Assembly: GCA_024638385.1 (NCBI GenBank)
Contig: JAHEKJ010000001.1
Location: 1 to 64,000, forward strand
DNA: 64,000 nucleotides
Reading direction: 5' to 3'
From: Gammaproteobacteria bacterium
GTDB taxonomy: Bacteria; Pseudomonadota; Gammaproteobacteria; GCA-001735895
Within the stretch, counting starts at the first letter, position 1. The number at the start of each line of letters is the position of its first letter. Both the position numbers and the translations under genes were made by a program. The notes beneath the pieces are model-generated. The model saw only the letters and a list, made by a program, of their open reading frames with translations. It made no database searches and was not told where the DNA came from. Below are positions 19,118-28,483 of the stretch, in pieces.

Positions 19118-19326
19118 CACAAGCCGCGGGCGCCACGGGCCGGCCGATCCCGGCCGGCAGGTGGACAACCGACGGCAGATTTTCGGCCCGGGTAGCAGGC
19201 GTCGGCGACGACTCCGGCAAGCGGTGCTGGCAATCCGGTATCCTGTCCGAAGACAATAACGGTTCGACCGCGCAATCCTGAAGGGCAGCCAATGCCCTCG
19301 CGGTCAAACCTGAGGGGGTAGACGAC

Positions 19327-20730
19327 ATGTCGATTCACGATTCCGCGCTCGGCACGCCCGAGCAATTGAAAGACCCGGACTATACGCCGCCGCTGGCGCA
19401 GGCGATTCCGCTCGGCATTCAGCACGTGCTGGCAATGTTCGTCAGCAACGTCACGCCGGCGATCATCATCGCCGGTGCTGCCGGTTTCGGCTTCGGCTCG
19501 AATTCGCCGGAGTTTCCCAACCTGATCTACATGATCCAGATGGCGATGCTGTTCGCCGGCATCGCGACGCTGTTCCAGACCATCGGCTTCGGCCCGGTCG
19601 GCGCGCGCCTGCCGATCGTGCAGGGCACCAGCTTCGCCTTCATCCCGATCATGATCCCGCTGGTAGCCGGCAAGGGCGTCGACGCGATGGGCGTGGTCAT
19701 GTGCGGCGTTATCCTGGGCGGTATTTTCCAGGCCTGCCTGGCGCCGATCATCGGCAAGATCCGCTTCGCGCTGCCGCCGCTGGTCACCGGCCTGATCGTC
19801 ACGATGATCGGCCTGGCGCTGATCAAGGTCGGCATCCAGTACGCAGCCGGCGGCGTGCCGGCGATCGGCAAGCCCGAGTACGGCAGCCTGCAGAACTGGT
19901 TCGTCGCGCTGGTCGTTATCGTGACCACGCTCGGCCTGAAGTTCTTTACGCGCGGCTTTCTGTCAGTCGCGGCGGTCCTGATCGGGTTGCTCGTCGGCTA
20001 CGTCGTCGCGCTGTTCATGGGCATGGTCAGTTTCGACAACGTCGGCCGCGCGGCCGTGTTCGCGCTGCCCAACCCGTTGCACTTCGGCTTCGAGTTCAGC
20101 ATCGCCGCGGTGATCGGCTTTTGCCTGATGGCGATCATCTCGGCGATCGAGACGGTCGGCGACGTTTCCGGGATCACCAAGGGCGGCGCCGGGCGCGAGG
20201 CCACCACCGACGAAATCAAGGGAGCGACCTGGGCGGATGGTCTCGGCTCGGCGGTCTCGGGGGTATTCGGCGCCTTGCCGAACACGTCCTTTTCGCAAAA
20301 CGTCGGCCTGATCGCGATTACCGGCGTCATGAGTCGCATGGTCGTGACCTTCGGCGCGATCTTTCTGATCGTCGCCGGCCTGATCCCGAAGATCGGCGCG
20401 CTGATTTCGACAGTGCCGATCGAAGTGCTCGGCGGTGGCGTCATCGTCATGTTCGGCATGGTCGCTGCGGCCGGCGTGTCGATGCTGTCCGACGTCGACT
20501 GGAGCCGGCGCAACATGGTGATCTTCGCAATCTCGCTGTCGCTCGGCCTCGGCCTGCAACTCGAGCCGGGCGCGCTACAGCACCTGCCGGACACCGTCAG
20601 GGTCTTGCTGAGCTCGGGATTGTTACCGGCGGCCACGATCGCCATCGTGCTGAACCTGGCGCTGCCGCAAGACCCCCAGCCGCAAGCGGCGCACGACGAG
20701 CTCAGGGGGCAGGAATTCGAGGACGGTTAG
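19327..20730 (+). CDS. NCS2 family uracil/xanthine permease
   Basis: Proton-coupled nucleobase transporter of the inner membrane. The 467-residue protein has the 14 hydrophobic segments of the UraA/UapA fold. It carries the QGTSFAFIP segment of helix 3 and the NCS2 signature FSQNVGLIAITG. The substrate is not decided by the motif alone, but the next two genes are allantoicase and ureidoglycolate lyase, which favours a purine such as xanthine or urate. A GAGGG site lies before the ATG. Confidence 0.93.
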   Translation: MSIHDSALGTPEQLKDPDYTPPLAQAIPLGIQHVLAMFVSNVTPAIIIAGAAGFGFGSNSPEFPNLIYMIQMAMLFAGIATLFQTIGFGPVGARLPIVQGTSFAFIPIMIPLVAGKGVDAMGVVMCGVILGGIFQACLAPIIGKIRFALPPLVTGLIVTMIGLALIKVGIQYAAGGVPAIGKPEYGSLQNWFVALVVIVTTLGLKFFTRGFLSVAAVLIGLLVGYVVALFMGMVSFDNVGRAAVFALPNPLHFGFEFSIAAVIGFCLMAIISAIETVGDVSGITKGGAGREATTDEIKGATWADGLGSAVSGVFGALPNTSFSQNVGLIAITGVMSRMVVTFGAIFLIVAGLIPKIGALISTVPIEVLGGGVIVMFGMVAAAGVSMLSDVDWSRRNMVIFAISLSLGLGLQLEPGALQHLPDTVRVLLSSGLLPAATIAIVLNLALPQDPQPQAAHDELRGQEFEDG

Positions 20731-20822
20731 CGCGGCGCGCACCGCGGACGGCGCCGCCGGCGGATGGCGTCGGCGTGTAAAAGCTGTAAAAATAGCGCTC
20801 TCGAGGGGCGACGATCAGATTC

Positions 20823-21830
20823 ATGGCAAGCGATACCGAACACAACCGATTCTCCCTGAAGTACGTCAACCTCGCGCATCCGCGGCTCGGCGCGAAGCCG
20901 GTGTTCGCGACCGACGAATTCTTTGCCCCGGCCGAGCGCATGCTGGCGCCCGCGCCCGCGGTCTTCATCCCGGGCAAGTTCGACGATCACGGCAAGTGGA
21001 TGGACGGCTGGGAATCGCGGCGCAAGCGGGTCGAGGGCTACGACTACTGCATCGTCCGACTCGGCAAGCCGGGCATCGTACGCGGAGTCGACATCGATAC
21101 CAGTCACTTCAAGGGCAACCATCCGCCGGCGGCGTCGATCGACGGCTGTTATTGCGACGACGACCTGCCGGGCGACGATGCCGAGTGGACCATAATTCTC
21201 GACTCGGTGGGCCTTGAACAGGACAGCCACCACCTGCACGACATCGTCGACGACGGCGTCTACAGCCACGTGCGTCTCAACATTTATCCCGACGGCGGCG
21301 TCGCGCGGCTGCGCATCTACGGCGTCCCGCAATGCAACTGGGACGAGCGTGACCCGGCCGACCCGGTCGATCTCGCCGCGCTCGAGAATGGCGGCCGCGC
21401 GATCGCCTGCAGCGACCAGGCCTTCGGCTCGAGCATGATGAGTCTCGGCCTGCCGGGCCGCGGCGTCGACATGGGCGACGGCTGGGAAACCCGGCGCCGC
21501 CGGGTGCCGGGCAACGAATGGGTCATCCTCGAACTCGGCCACGCCGGAACGATCCGGGCGGTCGAACTCGACACCGCGCACTACAAGGGCAACTACCCGG
21601 ATCGCGCTTCGATCCAGGCCGGCTACCTGCGCGGCGGTACCGAGGAATCGCTGGTGACGCAAAGCATGTTCTGGCGAACGCTGCTGCCCGAGCAAAAGCT
21701 CGCAATGGACGCGGTTTGCCGGTTCGAGAGCGAACTCGAGGACCTCGGCCCGGTCACCCACGTGCGCGTCAACATCATCCCGGACGGCGGCCTGAGCCGG
21801 GTTCGCCTGTACGGCCTGATCGAGCGGTGA
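20823..21830 (+). CDS. alc: Allantoicase
   Basis: Hydrolyses allantoate to ureidoglycolate and urea in the purine degradation pathway. The 335-residue protein shows the expected internal duplication: WESRRKR...DTSHFKGNHP near residues 62-100 and WETRRRR...DTAHYKGNYP near 220-260. Both halves are jelly-roll domains in known structures. It overlaps or nearly abuts the ureidoglycolate lyase gene, so the two are probably co-translated. Confidence 0.96.
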   Translation: MASDTEHNRFSLKYVNLAHPRLGAKPVFATDEFFAPAERMLAPAPAVFIPGKFDDHGKWMDGWESRRKRVEGYDYCIVRLGKPGIVRGVDIDTSHFKGNHPPAASIDGCYCDDDLPGDDAEWTIILDSVGLEQDSHHLHDIVDDGVYSHVRLNIYPDGGVARLRIYGVPQCNWDERDPADPVDLAALENGGRAIACSDQAFGSSMMSLGLPGRGVDMGDGWETRRRRVPGNEWVILELGHAGTIRAVELDTAHYKGNYPDRASIQAGYLRGGTEESLVTQSMFWRTLLPEQKLAMDAVCRFESELEDLGPVTHVRVNIIPDGGLSRVRLYGLIER

Positions 21831-21841
21831 GGGCGGCTGGC

Positions 21842-22348
21842 TTGACCGGGATCAGACTCAGGCTCGAACCATTGACGCGCGCCGCCTTCGCGCCCTTCGG
21901 CGACGTCATCGAGATCGACGGCGCGCGCCATTTCCCGATCAACGGCGGCACGATCGAGCGTTACCACGACCTCGCCAATGTCGAGATCGATAGCGAGTCC
22001 GGCGGCCGCGCGATCATCAGCATCATGACCTGCAACGAGACCGCGAGCCTGCCGTACCGCGTGCGCGTGATCGAGCGCCACCCGCGCGGCAGCCAGGCCT
22101 TCATACCGATGAGCCCGATCCGCATGATCATCGTCGTCGCGCCGCCCGGCGACGATCCGGACCCGGCTAGCCTGCGCGCCTTCATGAGCGACGGCGAACA
22201 AGGCGTCAACTATCGCGCCGGCGTCTGGCACATGCCGCTGATTTCGGAGCGGCAAGACCATGCTTACCTGATCGTAGATCGCGCCGGGCCGGGTGACAAT
22301 TGCGACGAACTCTCGCTCGACGCGCACGAGATCGTCGTCGATATCTAG
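21842..22348 (+). CDS. allA: Ureidoglycolate lyase
   Basis: Cupin-fold enzyme that splits ureidoglycolate to glyoxylate and urea, the step after allantoicase. The 168-residue form begins (M)TGIRLRLEPLTRAAFAPFGDVIE, the family N terminus, at a TTG with GAGGG nine bases upstream. A GTG at 21827 overlapping the alc stop is an alternative start. Conserved features include the GVWHMPL segment near the C terminus. Together with alc and the permease it forms a three-gene ureide module. It is convergent with the Rieske oxygenase. Confidence 0.92.
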   Translation: MTGIRLRLEPLTRAAFAPFGDVIEIDGARHFPINGGTIERYHDLANVEIDSESGGRAIISIMTCNETASLPYRVRVIERHPRGSQAFIPMSPIRMIIVVAPPGDDPDPASLRAFMSDGEQGVNYRAGVWHMPLISERQDHAYLIVDRAGPGDNCDELSLDAHEIVVDI

Positions 22349-22382
22349 CAACGGAGCCGGGGTCGCGGCCCCGGATCGCAAA

Positions 22383-23570
22383 TCACGACGAGTCTTCGAG
22401 CTGGTTTCTCAGCCAGTCGTGGAATGCCTTGACGTGATACTCCTCGGGCATCAGCACGCCGTGCGCGAAGCCGCGCGCGTGCAGCCCGCGCTGGTTCAGT
22501 TCCGACGCCGCGGCGTCCTGCAGCAGCACGCGCTCGCCGAAGCCGATGACGTCGTCGAGGTCGACATCGTCGCGCGCGAGCGTTGCCGGCGCGAACAGCC
22601 ATTCGACTTCGAGTTCGGTTTGCTCGGGACCGAGCGGCAGCACGCGCACGCTGCGCATGTAGTCGGCGTGCGCGGCGATGAAGACCGACGGCAGGCTGAC
22701 GAAATAACTCTGCCCGCGCGCGATCTCTTCCGGCGTGAGTCCGGCGAAGGCTTCGCCGGCCAGCCGTCCGCTGTCGGACCAGGTCTCGGCGCCGGCGCGC
22801 AATCCGCCTCGATAACGTGGGTCGGGATCGTCGGCGTGCTCGGCCCAGCCGGGGTCGTCGCGGAAATACGAGATCCTGCGGCCGTAGATCGGCACCAGCT
22901 CGACCAGCTCCGGATGGACGTTCGGGCAGTGCAGGCACTCGTTGAAATTTTCCCAGAACACCTTCCAGTTGCAGCGCAACGTCTTGCGCCAGCGCCGGCC
23001 GACGACGAGCTCGGTCATCGGCCAGTGCTCGATGCGGTCGCTGCCGCGGACCAGGCCTTGCGAAAAATCCGGCGGCTCGGCGCACAGCGAGACGAAGATC
23101 CCGCCGCGCCAGACTTCGAGTGGCACATCGAGCAGCGAGTAATCGGCCTTGTCGAAGTCGGGCGCCTCGGCATGCGACGTGGTCGCGAGCAGGCGGCCGT
23201 CGAGTGCGTATGACCACTGGTGGTAAGGGCAAGTGATCAGTTTGCGCGCGAATCGGCCTCCGGCCTCGGCGCAGAGCTCGGCGCCGCGGTGGCGGCAGGT
23301 GTTGTGGAACGCGCGCAGCGCGCCGTCGTCGCCGCGCACCAGCAGCAGGCTTTGCGTGCCGACGTCGAAACGGCGGAAACGGCGGGCCCCGGCCAGTTCG
23401 CTGTGGTGGCAGACGTAGAGCCAGTTGCGATAGAACACCGCCTCGAGCTCGGCGCGGTAGTGCGCGGGATCGTGATACCAGTCCGCCGGCAGCGAGGCCG
23501 TCGCCCGCTTCAGCCCGTCGAAGTCCTCGCTGCCGGAGAGCTTGCGTGCGGAAGGCTTGCGGCGCGGCAC
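22383..23570 (-). CDS. Rieske non-haem iron oxygenase, alpha subunit
   Basis: Ring-hydroxylating-type oxygenase of 395 residues. The Rieske [2Fe-2S] site is CRH...CPYH (near residues 91-116), and the mononuclear iron site has the E-x2-H-x4-H pattern in NECLHCPNVHPEL. That spelling is closest to the N-demethylating subgroup (glycine betaine or stachydrine demethylase, choline or carnitine monooxygenase) rather than to classical benzene dioxygenases; this is inference. No reductase or ferredoxin partner is adjacent. It lies between the ureide module and the response regulator. Confidence 0.85.
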   Translation of the reverse strand: MPRRKPSARKLSGSEDFDGLKRATASLPADWYHDPAHYRAELEAVFYRNWLYVCHHSELAGARRFRRFDVGTQSLLLVRGDDGALRAFHNTCRHRGAELCAEAGGRFARKLITCPYHQWSYALDGRLLATTSHAEAPDFDKADYSLLDVPLEVWRGGIFVSLCAEPPDFSQGLVRGSDRIEHWPMTELVVGRRWRKTLRCNWKVFWENFNECLHCPNVHPELVELVPIYGRRISYFRDDPGWAEHADDPDPRYRGGLRAGAETWSDSGRLAGEAFAGLTPEEIARGQSYFVSLPSVFIAAHADYMRSVRVLPLGPEQTELEVEWLFAPATLARDDVDLDDVIGFGERVLLQDAAASELNQRGLHARGFAHGVLMPEEYHVKAFHDWLRNQLEDSS

Positions 23571-23580
23571 GGCGGCGGGA

Positions 23581-24408
23581 TCAGGGGTTTAAGGCTTCGC
23601 TCTGACGCTTGATGTTGACCAGCGTGCGCAGGCGGCCCAGCAGATCGATTTCGTCGACCGGCTTGGTGATGAAATCGTTGGTCCCGGAACCGAAGATGCC
23701 GGTGAAGTCGGTGCGTTCGTCTTCGCCGGGTTCGATCGTCATCAGCAGCACGGGCAGGGTGAGGTAGTCGAGTTTCAATCCGTTGCGCACGGCCTGGATC
23801 AGTTCGAATCCGTTCATGTCGCCCGACAGTGTCAGGTCGGTTAACAGGATGTCGAGCGTGCAGGTGCCGTGCTGCTTCAGGTCCTGGCGCAGGAAGTCGA
23901 GCGCGTCGGCGGCCTCGCGAAAATGCGTGTACTCGATGTTATTGCGATCGAGAATCGACGTCGTGATCGCGGTCGAGGTTGCGCTCTTGTCGACGTAGAG
24001 CACCTTGACCGGGAACTCGTTGTAGCTGCCGAGGTAGTTGAGAATGAAGTCGACCAGCGACTTGTGGCCCTCGGCCTTGTCGAAGTAGGCGGTCACGGCG
24101 TCGGTACCTTCCATGTCGGCGCCGATCACGCGCGTATCGGTGTCGCCCGAGACGACGAAGATCGCGGTGTGCTTGTTCTTCGGCGACTTGCGAATTTCCT
24201 CGATCAGCGCGTAGCCGTCGGTGTCGGGCAGCGAAATGCCGGTGGTGATGATTTCGAATTCGAAGCGCCTGACCGCGGTCAGCGCCTCCTTGCCGTTGCC
24301 GCAGGCGATGATGTCGAGATCCGGTGCACGATTGGTCAATTCCTTGAACAGGATGGTGCGCGCCGAGTCCGACGAATCGATCAGTAACAGACGACGTTTG
24401 CGTGCCAT
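23581..24408 (-). CDS. Tandem receiver-domain response regulator
   Basis: 275-residue protein made of two CheY-like receiver domains (about residues 5-125 and 138-265) with no DNA-binding or enzymatic output domain. In the second domain the phosphoacceptor is present (LLTDLTLSGD) with the conserved lysine FITKP. In the first domain the corresponding position reads IITTGISLPD, so the phosphoacceptor aspartate appears replaced by glycine, although the lysine (FDKA) remains. It follows ftsX by ten bases in the same direction, in the place usually held by rpoH. Function is unknown; a phospho-relay or protein-protein role is inferred. Confidence 0.85.
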   Translation of the reverse strand: MARKRRLLLIDSSDSARTILFKELTNRAPDLDIIACGNGKEALTAVRRFEFEIITTGISLPDTDGYALIEEIRKSPKNKHTAIFVVSGDTDTRVIGADMEGTDAVTAYFDKAEGHKSLVDFILNYLGSYNEFPVKVLYVDKSATSTAITTSILDRNNIEYTHFREAADALDFLRQDLKQHGTCTLDILLTDLTLSGDMNGFELIQAVRNGLKLDYLTLPVLLMTIEPGEDERTDFTGIFGSGTNDFITKPVDEIDLLGRLRTLVNIKRQSEALNP

Positions 24409-24418
24409 GGCTTCGAGT

Positions 24419-25378
24419 TCAGGTCGGTTCGATTCGTCTCAGGTGCCGGGCGACCGCGATCCAGGACCCGGCCAGCCCTAGCAGGGTACTCGATGATATC
24501 AGAAAGACGAAATCGTTCAGCGAAAATGTAACCAGGTTCAGCTCGGACTGGTAGAGCAGGTTCAGCCGCTCGAGCGGCCCGGAAATCGCGAGGTAGCCGA
24601 GTTCGACGATCAGCCATGAAACGATGCCGCCGAACAGGCCATACCAGACGCCGCCGTAGAGAAACGGCCGGCGGATGAAGGCGTCGGTCGCGCCGATCAG
24701 CTTGGTCACGATGATTTCCTGGTAGCGGTTCTGGATATCGAGCCGGATCGTGTTGCCGATGATCAGCAACACCGCGCAGGCAAACAGCACCGTGACGATG
24801 AAGACACCGCGCCGGGCGATCTCGAGGATCGTATACAGGCGTTCCAGCCACTCGGTGTCGAGCTTGGCGATGTCGACCTCGGGAATCGCCTCGAGGCGGC
24901 CGAGCAGGTTGCGCACGGCGAAGGTATCGGCCTCGGCGAGCGGCTCGACGACGATCGTGTGGGGCAGCGGATTGCGCGACAGCGTGTCGATACTCTTGCC
25001 GAAGCCCGACTGCTCGCGGAATTCCTCGAGCGACCGGTCGCGCGAAATGAATTGCGTCGCCGCGACCTCGTCCATCGCGGCGATTTCCCGTTCGAGCGCG
25101 CGCGCGCGTTGCTCGTCGAGGTCGAGATCGAGGAACAGGCTGATCTGCGAGCTCGAGCGCAGGTCGCCGGACATCGCGTCGATATTCTTGACGAACAGGT
25201 AAAATCCGCCCGGCAGCGACAGCGTGATGCCGATCACGGCGACGGTCATGATCGTCGTCGTCGGCGCCTGGTAGATCTTGCCGAGGCTGAACACCAGCGA
25301 TTGCACGTGGTGCAGCAGGTAAGCCGACAGGCGGATGGCGACCGGTGGCCGCCGGCGGCGCAGGTTACTCGTAGCCAT
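24419..25378 (-). CDS. ftsX: Cell division ABC transporter permease FtsX
   Basis: Inner-membrane partner of FtsE that activates peptidoglycan hydrolases at the division septum. The 319-residue protein has one N-terminal helix, a periplasmic domain (about 75-175) and three C-terminal helices, the FtsX topology. The LPGGFYLFVKN segment after the first helix is typical. It overlaps the end of ftsE by 14 bases, so the two are translationally coupled. Confidence 0.96.
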   Translation of the reverse strand: MATSNLRRRRPPVAIRLSAYLLHHVQSLVFSLGKIYQAPTTTIMTVAVIGITLSLPGGFYLFVKNIDAMSGDLRSSSQISLFLDLDLDEQRARALEREIAAMDEVAATQFISRDRSLEEFREQSGFGKSIDTLSRNPLPHTIVVEPLAEADTFAVRNLLGRLEAIPEVDIAKLDTEWLERLYTILEIARRGVFIVTVLFACAVLLIIGNTIRLDIQNRYQEIIVTKLIGATDAFIRRPFLYGGVWYGLFGGIVSWLIVELGYLAISGPLERLNLLYQSELNLVTFSLNDFVFLISSSTLLGLAGSWIAVARHLRRIEPT

Positions 25379-26063
25379 GCCGGATTTCCTGCTGGCCGTG
25401 GTCGAGATCGTTCAGAATCAGTTCGCCGCGGTTCAGCGTCAGCCGCGGCTTGTCGAGCTCGTCGATCAGGCCGAGGTCGTGACTCGCGACCAGCACGGTC
25501 ACGCCGACGCGGTTGAAATCGACGAAGATCTGCATGATCTCGCGCGACAGCACGGGGTCGAGGTTGCCGGTGGGCTCGTCGGCGAGCAGCAGCATCGGCT
25601 TGTGCACGACCGCGCGGGCGATGCCGACGCGCTGCTGTTCGCCGCCGGAGAGCGTGATCGGCATCGATTTTTCCTTATGCAGCAGGCCGACCTTGTCGAG
25701 CGCCGCGCGCGTGCGCTTGGCGATCTCGTGGCGACGAAAGCCCTGGATCAGCAGCGGCAAGGCGACATTGTCGAACACCGGCCGGTCGAACAGCAGTTGA
25801 TGGTCCTGGAAGATGATGCCGATATTGCGCCGGATATGCGGAATCCGGTTGTGCGACACGTTGTTGAGATTGATCCGGTTGAGCAGGGCCTGGCCGCGGG
25901 TCGGCTTTTCGATCAGCGCGACGATCTTCAGCAGCGTGCTCTTGCCGGCGCCCGAATGCCCGGTCAGGAACGCCATCTGACCGTCGGCGAGATTCAGCGA
26001 CACGTTCGACAGCGCCTCGTAGCCGCCCTCGAAACGCTTGGTGACGTTATGAAATTCGATCAT
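25365..26063 (-). CDS. ftsE: Cell division ATP-binding protein FtsE
   Basis: ABC ATPase working with FtsX at the septum. Walker [10 protein letters not shown], signature LSGGEQQR and Walker [13 protein letters not shown] are all intact. The start [11 protein letters not shown] at 26063 is the family start, giving 232 residues. A longer in-frame extension to 26105 is not conserved. It lies 13 bases after ftsY. Confidence 0.97.
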   Translation of the reverse strand: MIEFHNVTKRFEGGYEALSNVSLNLADGQMAFLTGHSGAGKSTLLKIVALIEKPTRGQALLNRINLNNVSHNRIPHIRRNIGIIFQDHQLLFDRPVFDNVALPLLIQGFRRHEIAKRTRAALDKVGLLHKEKSMPITLSGGEQQRVGIARAVVHKPMLLLADEPTGNLDPVLSREIMQIFVDFNRVGVTVLVASHDLGLIDELDKPRLTLNRGELILNDLDHGQQEIRHGYE

Positions 26064-26076
26064 AGAAAGGGGCGCA

Positions 26077-27042
26077 TCAATCGTCTGCGAGCAGAGCCTC
26101 GACAAAAGCCTGGTGTTCGAAGGGCCGCAGGTCGGCGGCGGTTTCGCCGACGCCGATGAAGCGAATCGGCGTCGCCAGCTGTTCGGCGACCGCGAAGATC
26201 ATGCCGCCCCTGGCGGTGCCGTCGAGCTTGGTCAGCACGATGCCGCTGATGCCGATCGACTGCTTGAACTGGCTCGCCTGCGCGAGCGCGTTCTGCCCGG
26301 TGCCGGCGTCGAGTACGAGCAGGGTCTCGTGCGGCGCGTCCGGGTCGAGCTTCGCCAGCACGCGCTTGATCTTGGCGAGTTCGTCCATCAGGTTCGCCTG
26401 GGTGTGCAGGCGGCCGGCGGTGTCGGCGATCAGCACGTCGATGCCGCGCGCCTGCGCCGACTGCAGCGCGTCGAAAATCACCGACGCCGAATCGGCGCCC
26501 TGGCCCTGGCGGATCACCGGCACGCCGAGGCGCTCGCCCCAGGTTTCGAGCTGCTCGACCGCCGCCGCGCGAAAGGTATCGCCGGCGGCGAGCATGACCT
26601 TGAGGCCGTCGTCGCGGAAGCGCTGCGCGAGCTTGCCGACGGTCGTCGTCTTGCCGGCGCCGTTGACGCCGACCATCAGGATCACGAACGGCCGGCGCGT
26701 GCGATCGATGACCAGCGGTTCGGCGCAGGGCGCGAGAATTTCGGCCATGGTCGCGCCGAGCGCGTCGATCAGGCCGTCGCCGTCGCCGAGTTCGCGCCGC
26801 GCGACGCGCTCGGTCAGGCGCGCGGTGATGCGCGCGGTAGCGTCGACGCCGACGTCGGCCAGCAGCAGCCGGTCCTCGAGCTGCTCGCGTAACTCGTCAT
26901 CGATCTGCTTCTTGCCGAGCAGCATATCGGCGAGCCCCGACGACAGGTTGGCGCGGGTTTTCGCGAGCCGCTGGCGCAGTGACGCGAACAACCCGGCGGG
27001 CGCCTGCGCCGCTTCCCGGGGGGGAGATTTGAATCCAAACAT
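26077..27042 (-). CDS. ftsY: Signal recognition particle receptor FtsY
   Basis: GTPase that docks ribosome-SRP complexes at the inner membrane. The 321-residue NG-domain protein carries G1 GVNGAGKTTT, the DTAGR motif and TKLDGTARGG. The acidic A domain of E. coli FtsY is almost absent; the N terminus is only a short MFGFKSPPREAAQAP stretch, which is common outside the enterics. ATG at 27042 was chosen over an upstream in-frame ATG. It is the first gene of ftsY-ftsE-ftsX and divergent from rsmD. Confidence 0.97.
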   Translation of the reverse strand: MFGFKSPPREAAQAPAGLFASLRQRLAKTRANLSSGLADMLLGKKQIDDELREQLEDRLLLADVGVDATARITARLTERVARRELGDGDGLIDALGATMAEILAPCAEPLVIDRTRRPFVILMVGVNGAGKTTTVGKLAQRFRDDGLKVMLAAGDTFRAAAVEQLETWGERLGVPVIRQGQGADSASVIFDALQSAQARGIDVLIADTAGRLHTQANLMDELAKIKRVLAKLDPDAPHETLLVLDAGTGQNALAQASQFKQSIGISGIVLTKLDGTARGGMIFAVAEQLATPIRFIGVGETAADLRPFEHQAFVEALLADD

Positions 27043-27110
27043 CGTTTCTCGTGGGTCACCGATTTCAGGCACAATATGCTATCAGAAAGGCACTCGTCTG
27101 TACCCAAAGC

Positions 27111-27677
27111 TTGGCTAAATCGGAAATCAGAATCATCGGCGGCCGCTGGCGCGGGCGCAAACTGCCGGTCGCCGACGTGGCCGGCCTGCGGCCGACCCCG
27201 GATCGCGTTCGCGAGACGCTGTTCAACTGGCTGTCGGCGGATTGTCGCGGCGCGCACGTGCTCGATTGCTTCGCCGGCAGCGGCGCGCTCGGTTTCGAGG
27301 CGGCCTCGCGCGGGGCGCGCCGGGTCGTGCTGCTCGAGCGCGAGCGCCGCGCGCTCGACGGCCTGTTCGTCCAGGCCGCGCGCCTCGGCGACGATACGAT
27401 CGAAATCGTCGCCGGCGACGCGCTCGCATCGCTGCCCCGGCTCGGCGGCAGTTTCGACCTCGCTTTCATCGACCCGCCCTACGACCAGGGCTCGCTGCGC
27501 GCGCGATCCTTCGCGCGTCTCGAAGACGCCGGGCTGCTCGCCGACGGCGCGCGGATCTACTTCGAGTGGCCGCGCGGCGAGGCTTTCGAGCTGCCGTCGG
27601 CGAAGCTCGGCTGGCTCAAGCGCAAGCGGGCCGGGCAGGTCAACTACGCTATAGCCGAATGGCGCTCGACTGGTTAA
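27111..27677 (+). CDS. rsmD: 16S rRNA (guanine966-N2)-methyltransferase
   Basis: Methylates G966 of 16S rRNA. The 188-residue protein starts at a TTG reading (M)AKSEIRIIGGRWRGRKL, the conserved RsmD N terminus. Motif I is LDCFAGSGALGFEA and the catalytic motif is DPPY (near residue 120). In-frame codons upstream to 27051 overlap the ftsY control region and are not conserved. It is divergent from ftsY and followed by coaD, the usual order. Confidence 0.93.
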   Translation: MAKSEIRIIGGRWRGRKLPVADVAGLRPTPDRVRETLFNWLSADCRGAHVLDCFAGSGALGFEAASRGARRVVLLERERRALDGLFVQAARLGDDTIEIVAGDALASLPRLGGSFDLAFIDPPYDQGSLRARSFARLEDAGLLADGARIYFEWPRGEAFELPSAKLGWLKRKRAGQVNYAIAEWRSTG

Positions 27678-27723
27678 ACTCTGACGTTTGCGACCCGATC
27701 GAGACGACGATACGAGGCCCTGC

Positions 27724-28212
27724 ATGACCGCAATCGCGATTTATCCCGGAACCTTCGATCCGGTGACCCGGGGGCACATCGATATCTGCGAGCGCGCGCT
27801 CAAGATGTTCGACCGGGTCGTGATCGGCGTCGCCGACAGCCCCGCCAAGCAGCCGTTCTTCAATCTCGACGAACGCTACGACATGCTCAAGACGGTGTTC
27901 GCCGAAAACGGCCGGATCGCGATCAAGCCGTTTTCCGGGTTGCTGATCGACTTCGCGCGCGATAGCGGCGCCGCCGTGATCCTGCGCGGCCTGCGCGCGA
28001 TTTCCGATTTCGAATACGAGGTCCAGCTCGCCGGTATGAACCGCTCGCTCGCGCCCGAGATCGAGACCGTGTTCCTGACCGCGGCGCAGCGTTACGCGTT
28101 CGTCTCGTCGAGCCTGGTGCGCGAGATCGCGCGCCTCGACGGCGACGTCTCCGATTTCCTGCACCCGGAAGTGCTCAAGCGCCTGACCGCCAAGCTCAAG
28201 GCCAGCAAATAG
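27724..28212 (+). CDS. coaD: Phosphopantetheine adenylyltransferase
   Basis: Transfers AMP to 4'-phosphopantetheine, the penultimate step of coenzyme A synthesis. The 162-residue protein begins MTAIAIYPGTFDPVTRGH, with the nucleotidyl-transferase TxGH motif, and has the ATP-binding SSSLVREIA motif near residue 127. The ATG at 27724 is preferred over an in-frame codon at 27688. It is followed 18 bases later by the ferredoxin gene, a frequent neighbour. Confidence 0.98.
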   Translation: MTAIAIYPGTFDPVTRGHIDICERALKMFDRVVIGVADSPAKQPFFNLDERYDMLKTVFAENGRIAIKPFSGLLIDFARDSGAAVILRGLRAISDFEYEVQLAGMNRSLAPEIETVFLTAAQRYAFVSSSLVREIARLDGDVSDFLHPEVLKRLTAKLKASK

Positions 28213-28482
<270 letters not shown>

Positions 28483-28483
28483 C

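Noticed and set aside
19118..19326. Possible purine riboswitch before the NCS2 permease
   Set aside because: I could not find a three-way junction or conserved purine-aptamer loops; only a short GCCGGCC hairpin (19139-19158) without a T run is visible.
22357..22374. CCGGGG/CCCCGG hairpin between allA and the Rieske gene as terminator
   Set aside because: Short stem with no T run on either strand; not enough to call.
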